From positions 1 to 45,866 of the forward strand of contig JACRKC010000038.1 of the NCBI GenBank assembly GCA_016235555.1: a stretch of 45,866 nucleotides of DNA, read 5' to 3'. The stretch's first letter is position 1. Each line of letters begins with the position of its first letter. Positions 27,497 through 37,540 of the stretch are shown here, piece after piece. Source of the DNA: Verrucomicrobiota bacterium (GTDB lineage Bacteria > Verrucomicrobiota > Verrucomicrobiia > Opitutales > Opitutaceae). The position numbers and the translations under genes were made by a program. Below the pieces are notes generated by a model. That model saw only the letters and a program-made list of their open reading frames with translations, was not told the origin of the DNA and did no database searches.

Positions 27497-29950
27497 CTAC
27501 CGATCGATCTCGTAAACTTCGATCAACCCCACGCCGGGCACGGCGGGCTGGTCGATCTCCGGATCAGCGTCGCGCCGCTCAAATGGTTTCACCGTCACCG
27601 TGTAACTGCCCGGCGGCAGCTCGAGCAGCAGGCACGGTTCGCGCCGGTTGCCGGGGGCGAGGCCGGTCGCGGCGATCTGCTGCTCGTTGTAGAATTTAAC
27701 CAGCGGGATGAAGTCGTTGGCCTCGCGCTGCGCCACCGTAAACGTGGTGCCGGGCGCCGCCGCCGACGTCGGCACGGTGCCGCTGCTCCAATCGTCGTTC
27801 TGGTGCACGAGTTCGCCGGCGGCGTTGCGGATCTCCATGCACGGGTCGTGGAGCACACCCGTGAGGCCGAACGGCGCACGTTCCAGCGTCGGGCCGAGCA
27901 CGCGCACGAGGATGCGCTTGGTCGCGCCCGGCGCGGCGGCGACGTGAAAGCTGCCGATCATCGGCCGGCCCGCGTTGTCGGCGTAGCCGCGCGTCGCCAG
28001 ATTGGCGAAGCGGCCGGTGCCGCCGCCGACCTCGTAGGCCTCGATCATCGCGGTGCCGCTCGCGGCGCCCGCTCCCGCCACCGCGGGCAAGCCGCGCACC
28101 ATGGCGGTGTAGGCGCCGGGCGCGAGCGTCACGAGCAGCGCGGCATCAGCCGAGCCCGGAGCGAACGCAAACGCGCCGGCCTGCGTCGCCGAGGTGACGA
28201 GTGCCGCGGCATCGGTCGATGCGCTCCAACCGGCGTTCGTGGCGATCCGCGTCGCGCCCGCATAGAGCTCGAGCACGGGCGCGGCGAGCACGTCGCCGAT
28301 GCCGAAGCCCCGCAACGACGGCCCGACGCCGCGCAGCAGGAGTGTCTTGGCGCCGGCACCACGCACCACGAAGCCCGCGATCAGCACCTGGTTGCCGCCA
28401 CCGACGAAGGCCCGCGTGGCGAGATTGACGAGCGTGCCCGGGTTGGCCGCGGCCTGCGCCTGCAGCCGGTAGTTGGCCACCTCGAACGCGTTTTGCTCGA
28501 TCGTGAGCGCGGTGTTCGATTCGCCGGGCTGCCCGATCGCCACGCCGCCGGGCGAACTCGTGGGAGCCGGCGCGGGCGCATCGATCGCGGGATTGGAGAA
28601 ATACGGCAGCGTCACCCCGGGCGGATAGGCCATGATGTCGTGATACTCGCGGCCATCCGAACCCGTGAAGCGATACCCATAGCTGTAGGTGTAGGCCCCG
28701 CGGCTGATCGTGTTGCGCCGGTCATGCGCACAACCGAAATTGTGGCCGAGCTCGTGCGGCGCGACGGTCGTGCCGGCGAGGACTCCATACTCCACGACGG
28801 AAAACGCATAACGATGGTTCGCGTTGTCGCCCGGAGTGTCCATGACGTAACCGAGCCCGCGGCTTAGCGCGTCGGGGCGGTTGAGCGCGAGGCACACGAG
28901 GTCGGCCCCCGTCCGATCACGCAGCGCATGCAGCTCCGCGAGCCGGCCCGGATCGGCGGCCGTGAGCGCGGAGAGCGCGTCGTTCTGCACGGCCGTGGCC
29001 AGGCTCGCCTCTTCGTTGTAAGGCACCTCGGTGAGGCCGACGAGTTTCACGCGGGCGGACACGAGGCTCGCCGCAAACGCGGCATTGACCTTCGCGATCT
29101 CCGCATCGAACGCGCTCTGCAACGCCGCCGTGCGCGCCTCACCCGCCAGCGTCGACAGCACGGCGGGAGTGTAGGCCATCAGGACGTGCACCTCGACCCG
29201 CTGGGGACTATCCGCGGGCGCCACGGAGGGCGGCGTGATTCCATCCATCGGATCACCGACGCCCCCGGCCGTCGGCCGCGGAGCTTCCGCCGGACGCAGC
29301 GCCTTCTCGATCGAGACCAGGCGCTCACCGCCGCAGGGCGGCACGAGAGCCGGATCGACCTGGTAGAACTGCGAGAGCTCACCAGTCGCCGTCCGCAACG
29401 CGAAGCTGCCGAGTTCGGGATCGAACACCGTCGCGTGCAGATAACCGCGATTCCAGGCAAACACCGCCGAGCTGCGCGGCCGGCCCGCCAGGCGGCCCGT
29501 GCTCGTCCAACGGTCTGCGCCCAGCATCCCGCTCGCCTCGATCACCACCGTGAGCGCCTCGCCGTCGGGCCGCGGCAGCACGACCTGGCCGACCCCCGGC
29601 GCCTGCCAGAACGGCGATTGTTTGCCGGTGATGAGCGCGCGATTGAGTCGCACATAGCTGACGCGCCGGGCCGGTGCGGGCAGCAAAGCGTCGAGCGTCG
29701 ACCTGACGGCTTGCGCCGGCGTCGCGAAGGAAAACACCGCCCCAAGGAGGGGAGACACCGCGTCAGCCGGTTCGCGGATGGACGATGACCGCGCCGTGGT
29801 CTCCGCGGCGGCCGCGGGAGCCGCACCTCCTGGCTCGCGGCGTTCGCTCCCGTGCGTCGCGGCTTTCCACCGGATCGTCAGAAAACCCGCAACCGCCACA
29901 AGGGCGGCGACAAGCAAAGTCCAGACGGGACGGCTGCGGGGGACGGACAT
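27497..29950 (-). CDS. Secreted metzincin (reprolysin-like) metalloprotease with C-terminal repeats
   Basis: 817 residues from ATG 29950. A single membrane helix near the start (VWTLLVAALVAVAGFLTI) serves as signal or anchor. Residues ~240-500 form a zinc protease: H399-ELGHNFGCAHD is the extended HExxHxxGxxH metzincin motif, and the Met-turn is visible in YHDIMAYPPG about 40 residues later. A long N-terminal region (60-230) looks like a pro-domain. The C-terminus carries two copies of the same ~130-residue repeat found in the proteins at 19461 and 36681 (LLRGVGPSLRGFGI; ILVRVLGPTLE) and ends LIEVYEIDR. It is an exported protease; the target is unknown. TTG 29968 is an alternative start. Confidence 0.88.
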   Translation of the reverse strand: MSVPRSRPVWTLLVAALVAVAGFLTIRWKAATHGSERREPGGAAPAAAAETTARSSSIREPADAVSPLLGAVFSFATPAQAVRSTLDALLPAPARRVSYVRLNRALITGKQSPFWQAPGVGQVVLPRPDGEALTVVIEASGMLGADRWTSTGRLAGRPRSSAVFAWNRGYLHATVFDPELGSFALRTATGELSQFYQVDPALVPPCGGERLVSIEKALRPAEAPRPTAGGVGDPMDGITPPSVAPADSPQRVEVHVLMAYTPAVLSTLAGEARTAALQSAFDAEIAKVNAAFAASLVSARVKLVGLTEVPYNEEASLATAVQNDALSALTAADPGRLAELHALRDRTGADLVCLALNRPDALSRGLGYVMDTPGDNANHRYAFSVVEYGVLAGTTVAPHELGHNFGCAHDRRNTISRGAYTYSYGYRFTGSDGREYHDIMAYPPGVTLPYFSNPAIDAPAPAPTSSPGGVAIGQPGESNTALTIEQNAFEVANYRLQAQAAANPGTLVNLATRAFVGGGNQVLIAGFVVRGAGAKTLLLRGVGPSLRGFGIGDVLAAPVLELYAGATRIATNAGWSASTDAAALVTSATQAGAFAFAPGSADAALLVTLAPGAYTAMVRGLPAVAGAGAASGTAMIEAYEVGGGTGRFANLATRGYADNAGRPMIGSFHVAAAPGATKRILVRVLGPTLERAPFGLTGVLHDPCMEIRNAAGELVHQNDDWSSGTVPTSAAAPGTTFTVAQREANDFIPLVKFYNEQQIAATGLAPGNRREPCLLLELPPGSYTVTVKPFERRDADPEIDQPAVPGVGLIEVYEIDR

Positions 29951-30105
29951 GCGGCTGAGTGAGCGCAAAGTCCCGCCCTCGGCAAACCCTGTTACGAGAA
30001 TATTCCCCCCAGCGACGCCTCGCCGGACGGTCCGCCCCCGCCGAGCGTGACAAACTCAATTACGGGCTTTGACGTGTCGAAGAAAACCCTTCAACGTCGC
30101 CGCGA

Positions 30106-30567
30106 ATGAAATCGGTCAAGGTCCCCGCCCTGGAGCTTTTCCTCCACGAAATGATCCCCCTCGCCAAGGCGATGGGTGTCGGCGTGGAAGTGAGCGACGA
30201 GCGGGCGCTGGTCCTGACCGCACCGAAGGAGCAGAACAAGAATTCGCTCAACACCGCCTTCGGCGGCAGCCTCGTTTCCATCGCCACACTCGCCGGCTAC
30301 GGCGTCGTGTGGGAGCTGATGAAAAACGAAAAGACCGCCGACAAAACCGAGTGGCGGATCGTGGTGAAGGAAAGCCGCGCCGCGTATCGTCGCCCCGTGA
30401 TCGGCGACTTGCGCGCGATCTGCGAGCGCCCGGCGCAGGCGGCCATCGCCGAGTTCAAGGAAGCCCTCTCCCGCTACGGCAAGGCCAAGCTCAAACTGCG
30501 CGCCCGCGTGGTCGAGGAAGGCCAGACCGCGGTCGACGTGACGGCGGCGTTCGTGGTGTCGCGGTAG
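30106..30567 (+). CDS. YiiD_C-type hot-dog thioesterase
   Basis: 153 residues, a single hot-dog domain. The motif NSLNTAFGGSLVSIATLAGY (about 46-65) matches the YiiD C-terminal thioesterase family, which probably hydrolyses acyl-CoA or acyl-ACP. It is stand-alone here and lacks the acetyltransferase half seen in E. coli YiiD. It is convergent with the dUTPase gene, and both genes end in one shared palindrome. Confidence 0.82.
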   Translation: MKSVKVPALELFLHEMIPLAKAMGVGVEVSDERALVLTAPKEQNKNSLNTAFGGSLVSIATLAGYGVVWELMKNEKTADKTEWRIVVKESRAAYRRPVIGDLRAICERPAQAAIAEFKEALSRYGKAKLKLRARVVEEGQTAVDVTAAFVVSR

Positions 30568-30592
30568 GTTTTCGCCCCGGGCGAAAACCTAG
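30564..30592. terminator. Bidirectional hairpin providing both stop codons
   Basis: The palindrome TAGGTTTTCGCCC, one base, GGGCGAAAACCTA (13-bp arms) lies between two convergent genes. Its left TAG (30565-30567) is the thioesterase stop and its right CTA (30589-30591) is the dUTPase stop on the minus strand. It has the T- and A-rich sides of a two-way terminator. Confidence 0.8.
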
Positions 30593-30960
30593 ATGTGCTT
30601 CGAGTCCGCCTCGTCCTTCTTTGTGTAGCCGCTGTCCTGGCGCTGGAAGTTCACCGCGTTTTTCTTGAGATACGCCTGGTAGACGTCGTCGGCCGTCATG
30701 CCGAGCGTCTGGGCGAGCGACACGAGAAAGTGAAACAGGTCCACGACTTCGACCTTGGCGTTCTGCTCGTCGAACTTCTGGTATTTCGCCCACCACTTCC
30801 ACGGCACGCTGTCGATCAACTCGGCGGTTTCCTGCTGCATCGCGCGCGTGTAGTTGAGGATCCATCTGGCCTTCTCCTCGTCGGTGGGCGGCGGGAGATT
30901 GACGCCGATGCGCCGGTTGAGCGCGTCCTGCATGCGGAAAATTTCCTCGAGTTTGTCCAT
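30589..30960 (-). CDS. All-alpha dUTP diphosphatase (dUTPase_2 type)
   Basis: 123 residues from ATG 30960. It hydrolyses dUTP (and probably dUDP) to dUMP, keeping uracil out of DNA. The family signatures are ETAELIDSVPWKWWAKYQKF near 43-62 (acidic metal ligands plus the WKWW patch) and EVVDLFHFLVSLAQ near 70-83 (E and D metal ligands). This is the dimeric MazG-like form rather than the trimeric beta form. An upstream ATG at 30996 is possible, but the shorter form matches the family's N-terminus. Confidence 0.88.
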   Translation of the reverse strand: MDKLEEIFRMQDALNRRIGVNLPPPTDEEKARWILNYTRAMQQETAELIDSVPWKWWAKYQKFDEQNAKVEVVDLFHFLVSLAQTLGMTADDVYQAYLKKNAVNFQRQDSGYTKKDEADSKHI

Positions 30961-31000
30961 GCGCGCGACGCTGCGAAAGCGCCCCGGCGCTGGCAAGCCC

Positions 31001-31141
31001 GGGTGTGATTCAAACAGAGGTCAGCGATTTGTAGCGGCGGTCTATGACCGCCGAACGAATCCCCTTGGGGCCACGCCGGCGGTCATAGACCGCCGCTACA
31101 GCCGGGCCATTCGGAAACTGACCTCAGGATGAATTTCACCC
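31001..31141. mobile_element. ISKra4-type MITE with REP-pair core, copy B
   Basis: 141 bp with 24-bp inverted ends (GGGTGTGATTC...AGGTCAG and the mirrored CTGACCTC...TTCACCC; 19 of 24 identical). The core is GTAGCGGCGGTCTATGACC and its mirror GGTCATAGACCGCCGCTAC. The flanks GGCAAGCCC (30992-31000) and GGCAAACCC (31142-31150) match at 8 of 9 bases, an aged target duplication. Confidence 0.85.
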
Positions 31142-31218
31142 GGCAAACCCCGCGTCGCGACGCGCGCCATTGACCGGCCGGCGCCGGCGTGTTGCGCTGC
31201 GGTCACCCCTCCCCCGCC

Positions 31219-32586
31219 ATGCGCTTGCTCCGCCATCTCGCCGCCCTCGCCCCCGCCGTCCTCATTTTTACTGTCGCGCCCACGCGCGCCGCGTCCGCCG
31301 AACCAAGGCCCAACGTCGTCCTCATCCTTGCCGACGATCTCGGCTATGAGACGCTCGCCGCCAACGGCGGCACGTCGTATCGCACGCCGGCGCTCGACCG
31401 GCTCGCCGCGGGCGGTGTGCGCTTCACGCAATGTTACGCCCAGCCGCTCTGCACCCCCACCCGCGTGCAGTTGATGACCGGCCAGTCGAATGTCCGGAAC
31501 TACATCAATTTCGGGACGATGGACCCGGCGCTCACGACGTTCGGCCACCATTTCCAGCGCGCCGGCTATCGCACCGGCATCGCGGGCAAATGGCAGCTCG
31601 GTCAGGACAAGAAACTCCCGCAGACGCTCGGCTTTCACGAGTCCTACCTCTGGCAACACACGCGCCGCCCGCCGCGCTACGCCAACGCCGGACTCGAACA
31701 CAACGGCGAGCCGCTCGATTTTTCCCACGGCGAATACGGCCCCGACCTCGTGCACGGCTTTGTGCACGACTTCATCACGCGTCACCGCGACGAACCCTTC
31801 CTGCTCTACTACCCGATGATGCTCACGCACGCGCCCTACCAGCCCACACCGGACAGCAAGGACTGGGATCCGAAAGCCATCGGCGAGCAGGTCAACCAGG
31901 CCGAAGCCCACTTCGGCGACATGGTCGAGTATATGGACAGGCTCGTCGGCAAACTCGTCGCGCACCTCGAGTCGCTCAAGCTCCGCGAGCGCACGCTCAT
32001 CGTGTTTCTCGGCGACAACGGCACCGGCCGCGGCACGCGCTCGATGTTCCAAGGCCGCGAGTTCATCGGCGGCAAGGGCACCACCACCGACGCCGGCATG
32101 CATGTGCCGCTCGTGGTAAACTGGCCCGGCCGCGTCACCGCCGGCCGCGTCTGCGGCGATCTCGTCGACACCACGGACTTCCTCCCGACGATCTGCGAGG
32201 CCGCCGGGTTGAGCGTCGCCGCGACGCCGGTCATCGACGGACGCAGCTTCTGGCCGCAACTCCGCGGCGAAAAAGGCCGGCCGCACGACTGGCTCTACGC
32301 GTGGTATTCGCCGCGCCAGAATAACGACTTGTCGGCGCGCGAGTTCGCGTTCACCGCCCGCCACAAGCTCTACCGCAGCGGCGAATTCTTCGATCTCGCG
32401 GCCGATCCCGGTGAAAAAACGCCGCTCGCCCTCGCCTCGCTGACCGGTGAGTCCGCCGCCGCCGCGAAGACCCTCCGCACCGCGCTCGGGCAGTTTGCCG
32501 ATGTCCGTCCCGCCCATCTCGACGCCCTCGCCGCCCAGAATACCGAGGGCAAAGCCGCGAAGAAGAAGGCCAGGAAGGACAAGTAA
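31219..32586 (+). CDS. Secreted Cys-type sulfatase
   Basis: 455 residues from ATG 31219. The signal peptide is [22 protein letters not shown]. The sulfatase signature has metal ligands D39 and D40 (LADDLGYE) and the formylglycine site C78-T-P-T-R82 in [12 protein letters not shown], with H and K positions further along ([10 protein letters not shown] near 122). C78 must be oxidised by a formylglycine-generating enzyme; the only FGE-fold gene in the window is nirV, an unlikely candidate. Such enzymes desulfate polysaccharides or other esters; the substrate is unknown. A short C-terminal Lys-rich tail is present. Confidence 0.9.
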   Translation: MRLLRHLAALAPAVLIFTVAPTRAASAEPRPNVVLILADDLGYETLAANGGTSYRTPALDRLAAGGVRFTQCYAQPLCTPTRVQLMTGQSNVRNYINFGTMDPALTTFGHHFQRAGYRTGIAGKWQLGQDKKLPQTLGFHESYLWQHTRRPPRYANAGLEHNGEPLDFSHGEYGPDLVHGFVHDFITRHRDEPFLLYYPMMLTHAPYQPTPDSKDWDPKAIGEQVNQAEAHFGDMVEYMDRLVGKLVAHLESLKLRERTLIVFLGDNGTGRGTRSMFQGREFIGGKGTTTDAGMHVPLVVNWPGRVTAGRVCGDLVDTTDFLPTICEAAGLSVAATPVIDGRSFWPQLRGEKGRPHDWLYAWYSPRQNNDLSAREFAFTARHKLYRSGEFFDLAADPGEKTPLALASLTGESAAAAKTLRTALGQFADVRPAHLDALAAQNTEGKAAKKKARKDK

Positions 32587-32657
32587 CGCCCACTCGGGCC
32601 CGCCGCGCCGCGTCGCACGGGGCTTGACCACCGCGCGGAGCGCGACCCGGCGCCAGT

Positions 32658-32798
32658 AGGTGTAACTCAAAGTGAGGTCAGTTTTCGCATGCCTCGGCTG
32701 TAGTGGCGGTCTATGACCGCCGGCGTTGCGCCAAGAGCGTTCGTTCGGCGGTCATAGACCGCCGCTACAAATCACTGACCTCAGTTTGAGTCACACCC
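32658..32798. mobile_element. ISKra4-type MITE with REP-pair core, copy C
   Basis: 141 bp. The left end is GGTGTAACTCAAAGTGAGG and the right end CAGTTTGAGTCACACC, 21 of 24 identical as inverted repeats. The left end is nearly the same as that of the ISKra4 remnant at 1132. The core is GTAGTGGCGGTCTATGACC with its mirror ending CCGCTAC. No clear target duplication (flanks GGCGCCAGT and CGGACCGGT). It lies upstream of the Arg/Gly-rich protein gene. Confidence 0.85.
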
Positions 32799-32964
32799 CG
32801 GACCGGTTGCCCTTGGAATTTACAGTTGCCCCGCGCTGCCGGGCCGGCGACTGTTCCGTCTTCATGCCCGCGTCGAGCGCTTTCCTGCGCTCCGTTGGGC
32901 GACACAAAACCCGGCTGCCTCCCGCCCCCGCGGGCTCGGCGCCATCTCCACAAACAACACCCAC

Positions 32965-34053
32965 ATGTCAGAAACAGATCCGTCCGGCACGCCTGCGCCG
33001 GCTCCCGCCCCGGCCCCCGTGCCGGTCAGCTCCGAGCCCGCAGCCCCGGCCGCTCCGGCCGCCGCCCCGGCGTCCGGTTCGTTCGGCGCCACGCGCGGCT
33101 CCGGCCTCGCCCGCGGCAAACGCCCGGCCGCCGCCTCCGCCAGCGCCGCCTCCCCCGGCCCCGCCGGCTACACACCCACCGCCCTCGAGGTCATCACCCC
33201 GCAGCGCGAATACAAAAACCCGTTCACGGGCGAAACCGTCGTGAACTCACCCGTCCGCCCTGAGCCGGTCGAACGGGTCGTCAACGAGCCCGCTCCCGCT
33301 CCGGCCACTCCGCCTGCCGAAGCCCCGCCGGCCGCCACCGTCACCGCAGCCTCTGCTCCCGCCGCGCCCGCCGCGGCGCCGGCGGAAAAAGCCGAGCTCA
33401 ACATTCTCCCGCCCGAAGAGCCCCGGCGCCCCGTCGTCGGCTGGGAGGCGCCCAAACCTTCCGCTCCTGCGGGCGGCGACCAACCGCGTCGCGAAGACCG
33501 TGGCGGTTTCCGCGGTGATCGCCGCGGCGACCGTCGTGATGATCGTCGCGGTGACGATCGCCGCGATGCTGGTCCGCTCGAGCAACGCGAGCCCCGCGAG
33601 CCGCGCCGCTACGAGCCGCGCGAACAAAAGCCCTGGCAACCCGCCGCCGAAAAACCCGAGGAGAAAAAATCGGGCGGCATCGTCGGCTGGTTCAAAGGCC
33701 TCTTCGGCGGCAAAAAATCCGAGACGCCCGCCGCTCCCGCCGAAGGCGAACGCCGCGACGACCGTCGCGACGACGGCCGCGGCGGCGATCAAGGCGGCCA
33801 TCGCCGCCACCGCGGCGGACGCGGACGCGGCGGGTATCGCGGCGACGACCGTGGCCCGCGCGATGGCCAGCCCCGCTCCGACGGCGGCCAGCCGCACGAA
33901 GGCGGCGGCGAGCACCATCACGGTGAAGGCCGGGGCGATGGCGGCGGATTCCGCCGGCGGCGTCGCGGTGGCCGTGGTCGCTTCCGCGGCGACGGCGATC
34001 GCGGTGGACGCGACCCGCGCCCCGAAGGCCAGCAAGGCGGCGGCGCGATCTGA
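32965..34053 (+). CDS. Low-complexity Arg/Gly-rich protein, possible RNA-binding
   Basis: 362 residues with strongly biased composition. Residues 1-200 are Ala/Pro-rich, with a more ordered patch (EVITPQREYKNPFTGETVV, near 75-92). From 160 onward the protein is dominated by Arg, Gly and Asp (RGDRRDDRRGDDRR), with a short hydrophobic island GGIVGWFKGLFGGKK near 235-250. It ends in RGG-like repeats (FRRRRRGGRGRFRGDGDRGG). RGG-type tails commonly bind RNA. I do not recognise a named family. It has a strong terminator about 90 bp downstream and sits before murA and ruvB. The coding frame is favoured by its ATG, terminator and charge pattern, but the DNA is repetitive. Confidence 0.65.
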   Translation: MSETDPSGTPAPAPAPAPVPVSSEPAAPAAPAAAPASGSFGATRGSGLARGKRPAAASASAASPGPAGYTPTALEVITPQREYKNPFTGETVVNSPVRPEPVERVVNEPAPAPATPPAEAPPAATVTAASAPAAPAAAPAEKAELNILPPEEPRRPVVGWEAPKPSAPAGGDQPRREDRGGFRGDRRGDRRDDRRGDDRRDAGPLEQREPREPRRYEPREQKPWQPAAEKPEEKKSGGIVGWFKGLFGGKKSETPAAPAEGERRDDRRDDGRGGDQGGHRRHRGGRGRGGYRGDDRGPRDGQPRSDGGQPHEGGGEHHHGEGRGDGGGFRRRRRGGRGRFRGDGDRGGRDPRPEGQQGGGAI

Positions 34054-34140
34054 AGTGGCACGGGCTTTCCAGCCCGTGAACATTGACGCCATCCTGACGC
34101 GAAAAAAATTGCCAACGCGCGCCGCACCGCGCGCAGTTCA

Positions 34141-34170
34141 AAGGCGTCCGCTCCCGCGGACGCCTTTTTC
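34141..34170 (+). terminator. Rho-independent terminator
   Basis: AAGGCGTCCGC, loop TCCC, GCGGACGCC followed by TTTTTCTTTCC. A 9-bp GC-rich stem with a T-run, downstream of the Arg/Gly-rich protein gene and ahead of murA. Confidence 0.9.
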
Positions 34171-34263
34171 TTTCCTGTCCTTGCGAGGAGCGGAGCGACG
34201 AAGCAATTCATCTGGATCCGCCCTGTCTCTCAACTCCCAGCCCTCAACTCTCAACCTGGTTCG

Positions 34264-35553
34264 ATGTCCGATCTCATCGTCAACGGCGGCAAGCCCCTCT
34301 CCGGCACCATCACGCCCTCCGGCAACAAAAACTCCGTGCTGCCGATCTTCTGCGCCACCCTGCTGACCGACGAGCCCGTCACACTCACCAACGTCCCCGA
34401 CATCACCGACCTCAACAAGCTCGTCGCCTTCTTCCGCGAGCAGGGCTCGCGCGTGGACTGGGACCGCACCCGCGGCGAGATGCGCGTCGACCACTCCACG
34501 TTTCGCGCCGAGCTCGCCCACGGCGAGCTGCCGCAGGACATGCGTTCCACGGTGCTGCTCTACCCCGCCCTGCTGCACCGCCTGAAAAAAATCTCCATCC
34601 GCTCCAACACCAAGGGCTGCACCCTCGGCGTCCGCGAACTCGACCCGCACCTCGACGTCCTCGCCAGACTCGGCGCCACGATCACGCACAACGGCGAGCT
34701 CGCCATGGCGCTCCCCGCCGGCTTCCGCGGCGCGCGCCACTGGCTCGACTACATGTCCGTGACGGTCACGGAAAATTTCGCGATGGCCGCCGCCCTCGCC
34801 ACCGGCCGCTCCACGCTCATCAACGCCGCCAGCGAGCCCCATGTGCAGGACCTCTGCGCTGCGCTCGTCGCGATGGGCGCCCGCATCGAGGGCATCGGCA
34901 CCAGCCGTCTCGAAATCGCCGGCGTCGAAAAACTCTCCGGCGCCACCATCGCGATCAACACCGACTACCACGAAGTCGTCACCTTCCTCGCCCTCGGCGC
35001 CATCACCGGCGGCGAGGTGCGCGTCGAAAAATCCCTCCCGCATCACTTCGATCTCATCACGCGCGCCTTCGCCAAGCTCGGCGTCGTCGTCGAGCACGAG
35101 GGCGACACCGCCATCGTCCGGCGCGGCCAGCAGCTTCGCATCGAGGAGCCTTTCACGAGCAACCTCCTCGCCAAGATCGAAGCCGCCCCCTGGCCCTACT
35201 TCTCCGTCGATCTCCTCCCGCTCATGATCGCGCTCAGCACGCGCGCCGAAGGCACGATCCATTTCTGGAACAAGGTTTACGAAAACGGCTTCTCCTGGAT
35301 GCCCGAGCTCGCGAAATTCGGCGCCCACGTCGTGATGAGCGACCCCCACCGCGTGATCGTCTTCGGCCACCGCCCGCTGCACCCCGCGACCGTCGATTCG
35401 CCCTACATCATCCGCGCCGCCGTCGCCCTCACGATGGTCGCCGCCTCGATCCCCGGCCGCTCGGTCGTGCGCAATGCCGAGATCGTGAAACGCGCCCACC
35501 CGCGTTTCGTGGAAAATCTCCGTTCGCTCGGTGCGGAGCTGGAGTGGAAATAA
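34264..35553 (+). CDS. murA: UDP-N-acetylglucosamine 1-carboxyvinyltransferase
   Basis: 429 residues, normal for the family. MurA transfers enolpyruvate from PEP to UDP-GlcNAc, the first committed step of peptidoglycan synthesis, in the cytoplasm. The substrate-binding Lys-Asn is in [10 protein letters not shown] (residues ~19-28), and the fosfomycin-target Cys is in [12 protein letters not shown] (near 117-128). The sequence departs from the typical enzyme in the loop before that Cys, being shorter there. ruvB starts 3 bp after its stop codon, so the two are co-transcribed. Confidence 0.93.
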   Translation: MSDLIVNGGKPLSGTITPSGNKNSVLPIFCATLLTDEPVTLTNVPDITDLNKLVAFFREQGSRVDWDRTRGEMRVDHSTFRAELAHGELPQDMRSTVLLYPALLHRLKKISIRSNTKGCTLGVRELDPHLDVLARLGATITHNGELAMALPAGFRGARHWLDYMSVTVTENFAMAAALATGRSTLINAASEPHVQDLCAALVAMGARIEGIGTSRLEIAGVEKLSGATIAINTDYHEVVTFLALGAITGGEVRVEKSLPHHFDLITRAFAKLGVVVEHEGDTAIVRRGQQLRIEEPFTSNLLAKIEAAPWPYFSVDLLPLMIALSTRAEGTIHFWNKVYENGFSWMPELAKFGAHVVMSDPHRVIVFGHRPLHPATVDSPYIIRAAVALTMVAASIPGRSVVRNAEIVKRAHPRFVENLRSLGAELEWK

Positions 35554-35555
35554 TC

Positions 35556-36599
<1,044 letters not shown>

Positions 36600-36680
36600 G
36601 TTGGAGTGAATGGCGGATTCCGCCCGCTCGCTTGTCATTGGTTACGCTGGAAGGCGTTTTACCCGCTTCCAAAGCACTTC

Positions 36681-37538
36681 ATGAAAATCTGCCGTTTCCT
36701 CTCAATTCAGCTTTTGACCATCGCCTGTGGCTTCGGTGCCGCGCCCGACGGAATCGACGGAAAAATCTACTACGAAGACAGCTCTACTCGTGGTGTCGGG
36801 CAGGCGTTCGGCAGCGACGCCATCGCGCTCGTCTTGAAGTCCGATGGGACATTCACCGGTCTGGTCAGGGTTTCGAGCGTCTCATCCCCGCAGCTGTTTC
36901 CCCGCGGGTTAGCCAACGGCACCTATTCCTACAAAAAGATCGACAGTCAAACCGCTCAGCTAACGCTTTCCGGCATCCCGCTCGCAGGGTCGACCTCCGT
37001 GCTGCGCGTGCTGAAGTTCACTTCCGACGACGCCGGCACAATCCTGAGAGACGACAACTTCTTCTTCGGTTCGATACCCAATTTCAGGATCGCCGCCCCG
37101 AGTTCTCCGCCGGCACTCGTGAACTGCTCCAACCGTTCGTTCGTCCGCGCCGGTGGAACGGCGTTCACTGGTTTTGTCATCGCACCCGGACCACAACGCA
37201 TGGTGCTGGTGCGTGCAATCGGCCCCAGCCTAGCCGCTTTTGGCATCACCGACACTTTGGGCGATCCGCGCCTCACGGTGGTCAGGGCGACGAACAACAC
37301 TCAGGTCGCCAACAACGATGATTGGAATTCAGACCTGGACACACCTTTTGGATCGGTCGGGCGTGCCGATGTAGTGACACGCACCAGCGTGCTGGTCGGT
37401 GCGTTTCCCCTCGTGGAGAACTCCAAAGATGCCGTCGTCATCCTCTCGCTCACCCCAGGGGCCTACATTGCTCAGGTTTCTTCCGCCAACGCGAATGATT
37501 CAGGGCAAGCGTTGATTGAGGTCTACATACTCCCCTAG
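36681..37538 (+). CDS. Small secreted protein with one C-terminal repeat domain
   Basis: 285 residues from ATG 36681, with a signal peptide (ICRFLSIQLLTIACGFG). Residues 20-140 are a beta-rich domain of unknown kind. Residues ~145-285 are one copy of the repeat seen in the proteins at 19461 and 27497: the signature VRAIGPSLAAFGIT, then NNDDWNSD, then VVILSLTPGAYIAQV, ending ALIEVYILP. Codon use looks less GC-biased than in ruvB just upstream. It is convergent with the SDR gene, with 2 bp between stop codons. Function unknown. Confidence 0.78.
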   Translation: MKICRFLSIQLLTIACGFGAAPDGIDGKIYYEDSSTRGVGQAFGSDAIALVLKSDGTFTGLVRVSSVSSPQLFPRGLANGTYSYKKIDSQTAQLTLSGIPLAGSTSVLRVLKFTSDDAGTILRDDNFFFGSIPNFRIAAPSSPPALVNCSNRSFVRAGGTAFTGFVIAPGPQRMVLVRAIGPSLAAFGITDTLGDPRLTVVRATNNTQVANNDDWNSDLDTPFGSVGRADVVTRTSVLVGAFPLVENSKDAVVILSLTPGAYIAQVSSANANDSGQALIEVYILP

Positions 37539-37540
37539 GG

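Noticed and set aside
31219-32586. nirV as the formylglycine-generating partner of the sulfatase
   Set aside because: nirV has an FGE-like fold but sits in the nirK operon 7 kb away and is signal-peptide-bearing; the context argues for a nitrite-reductase role.
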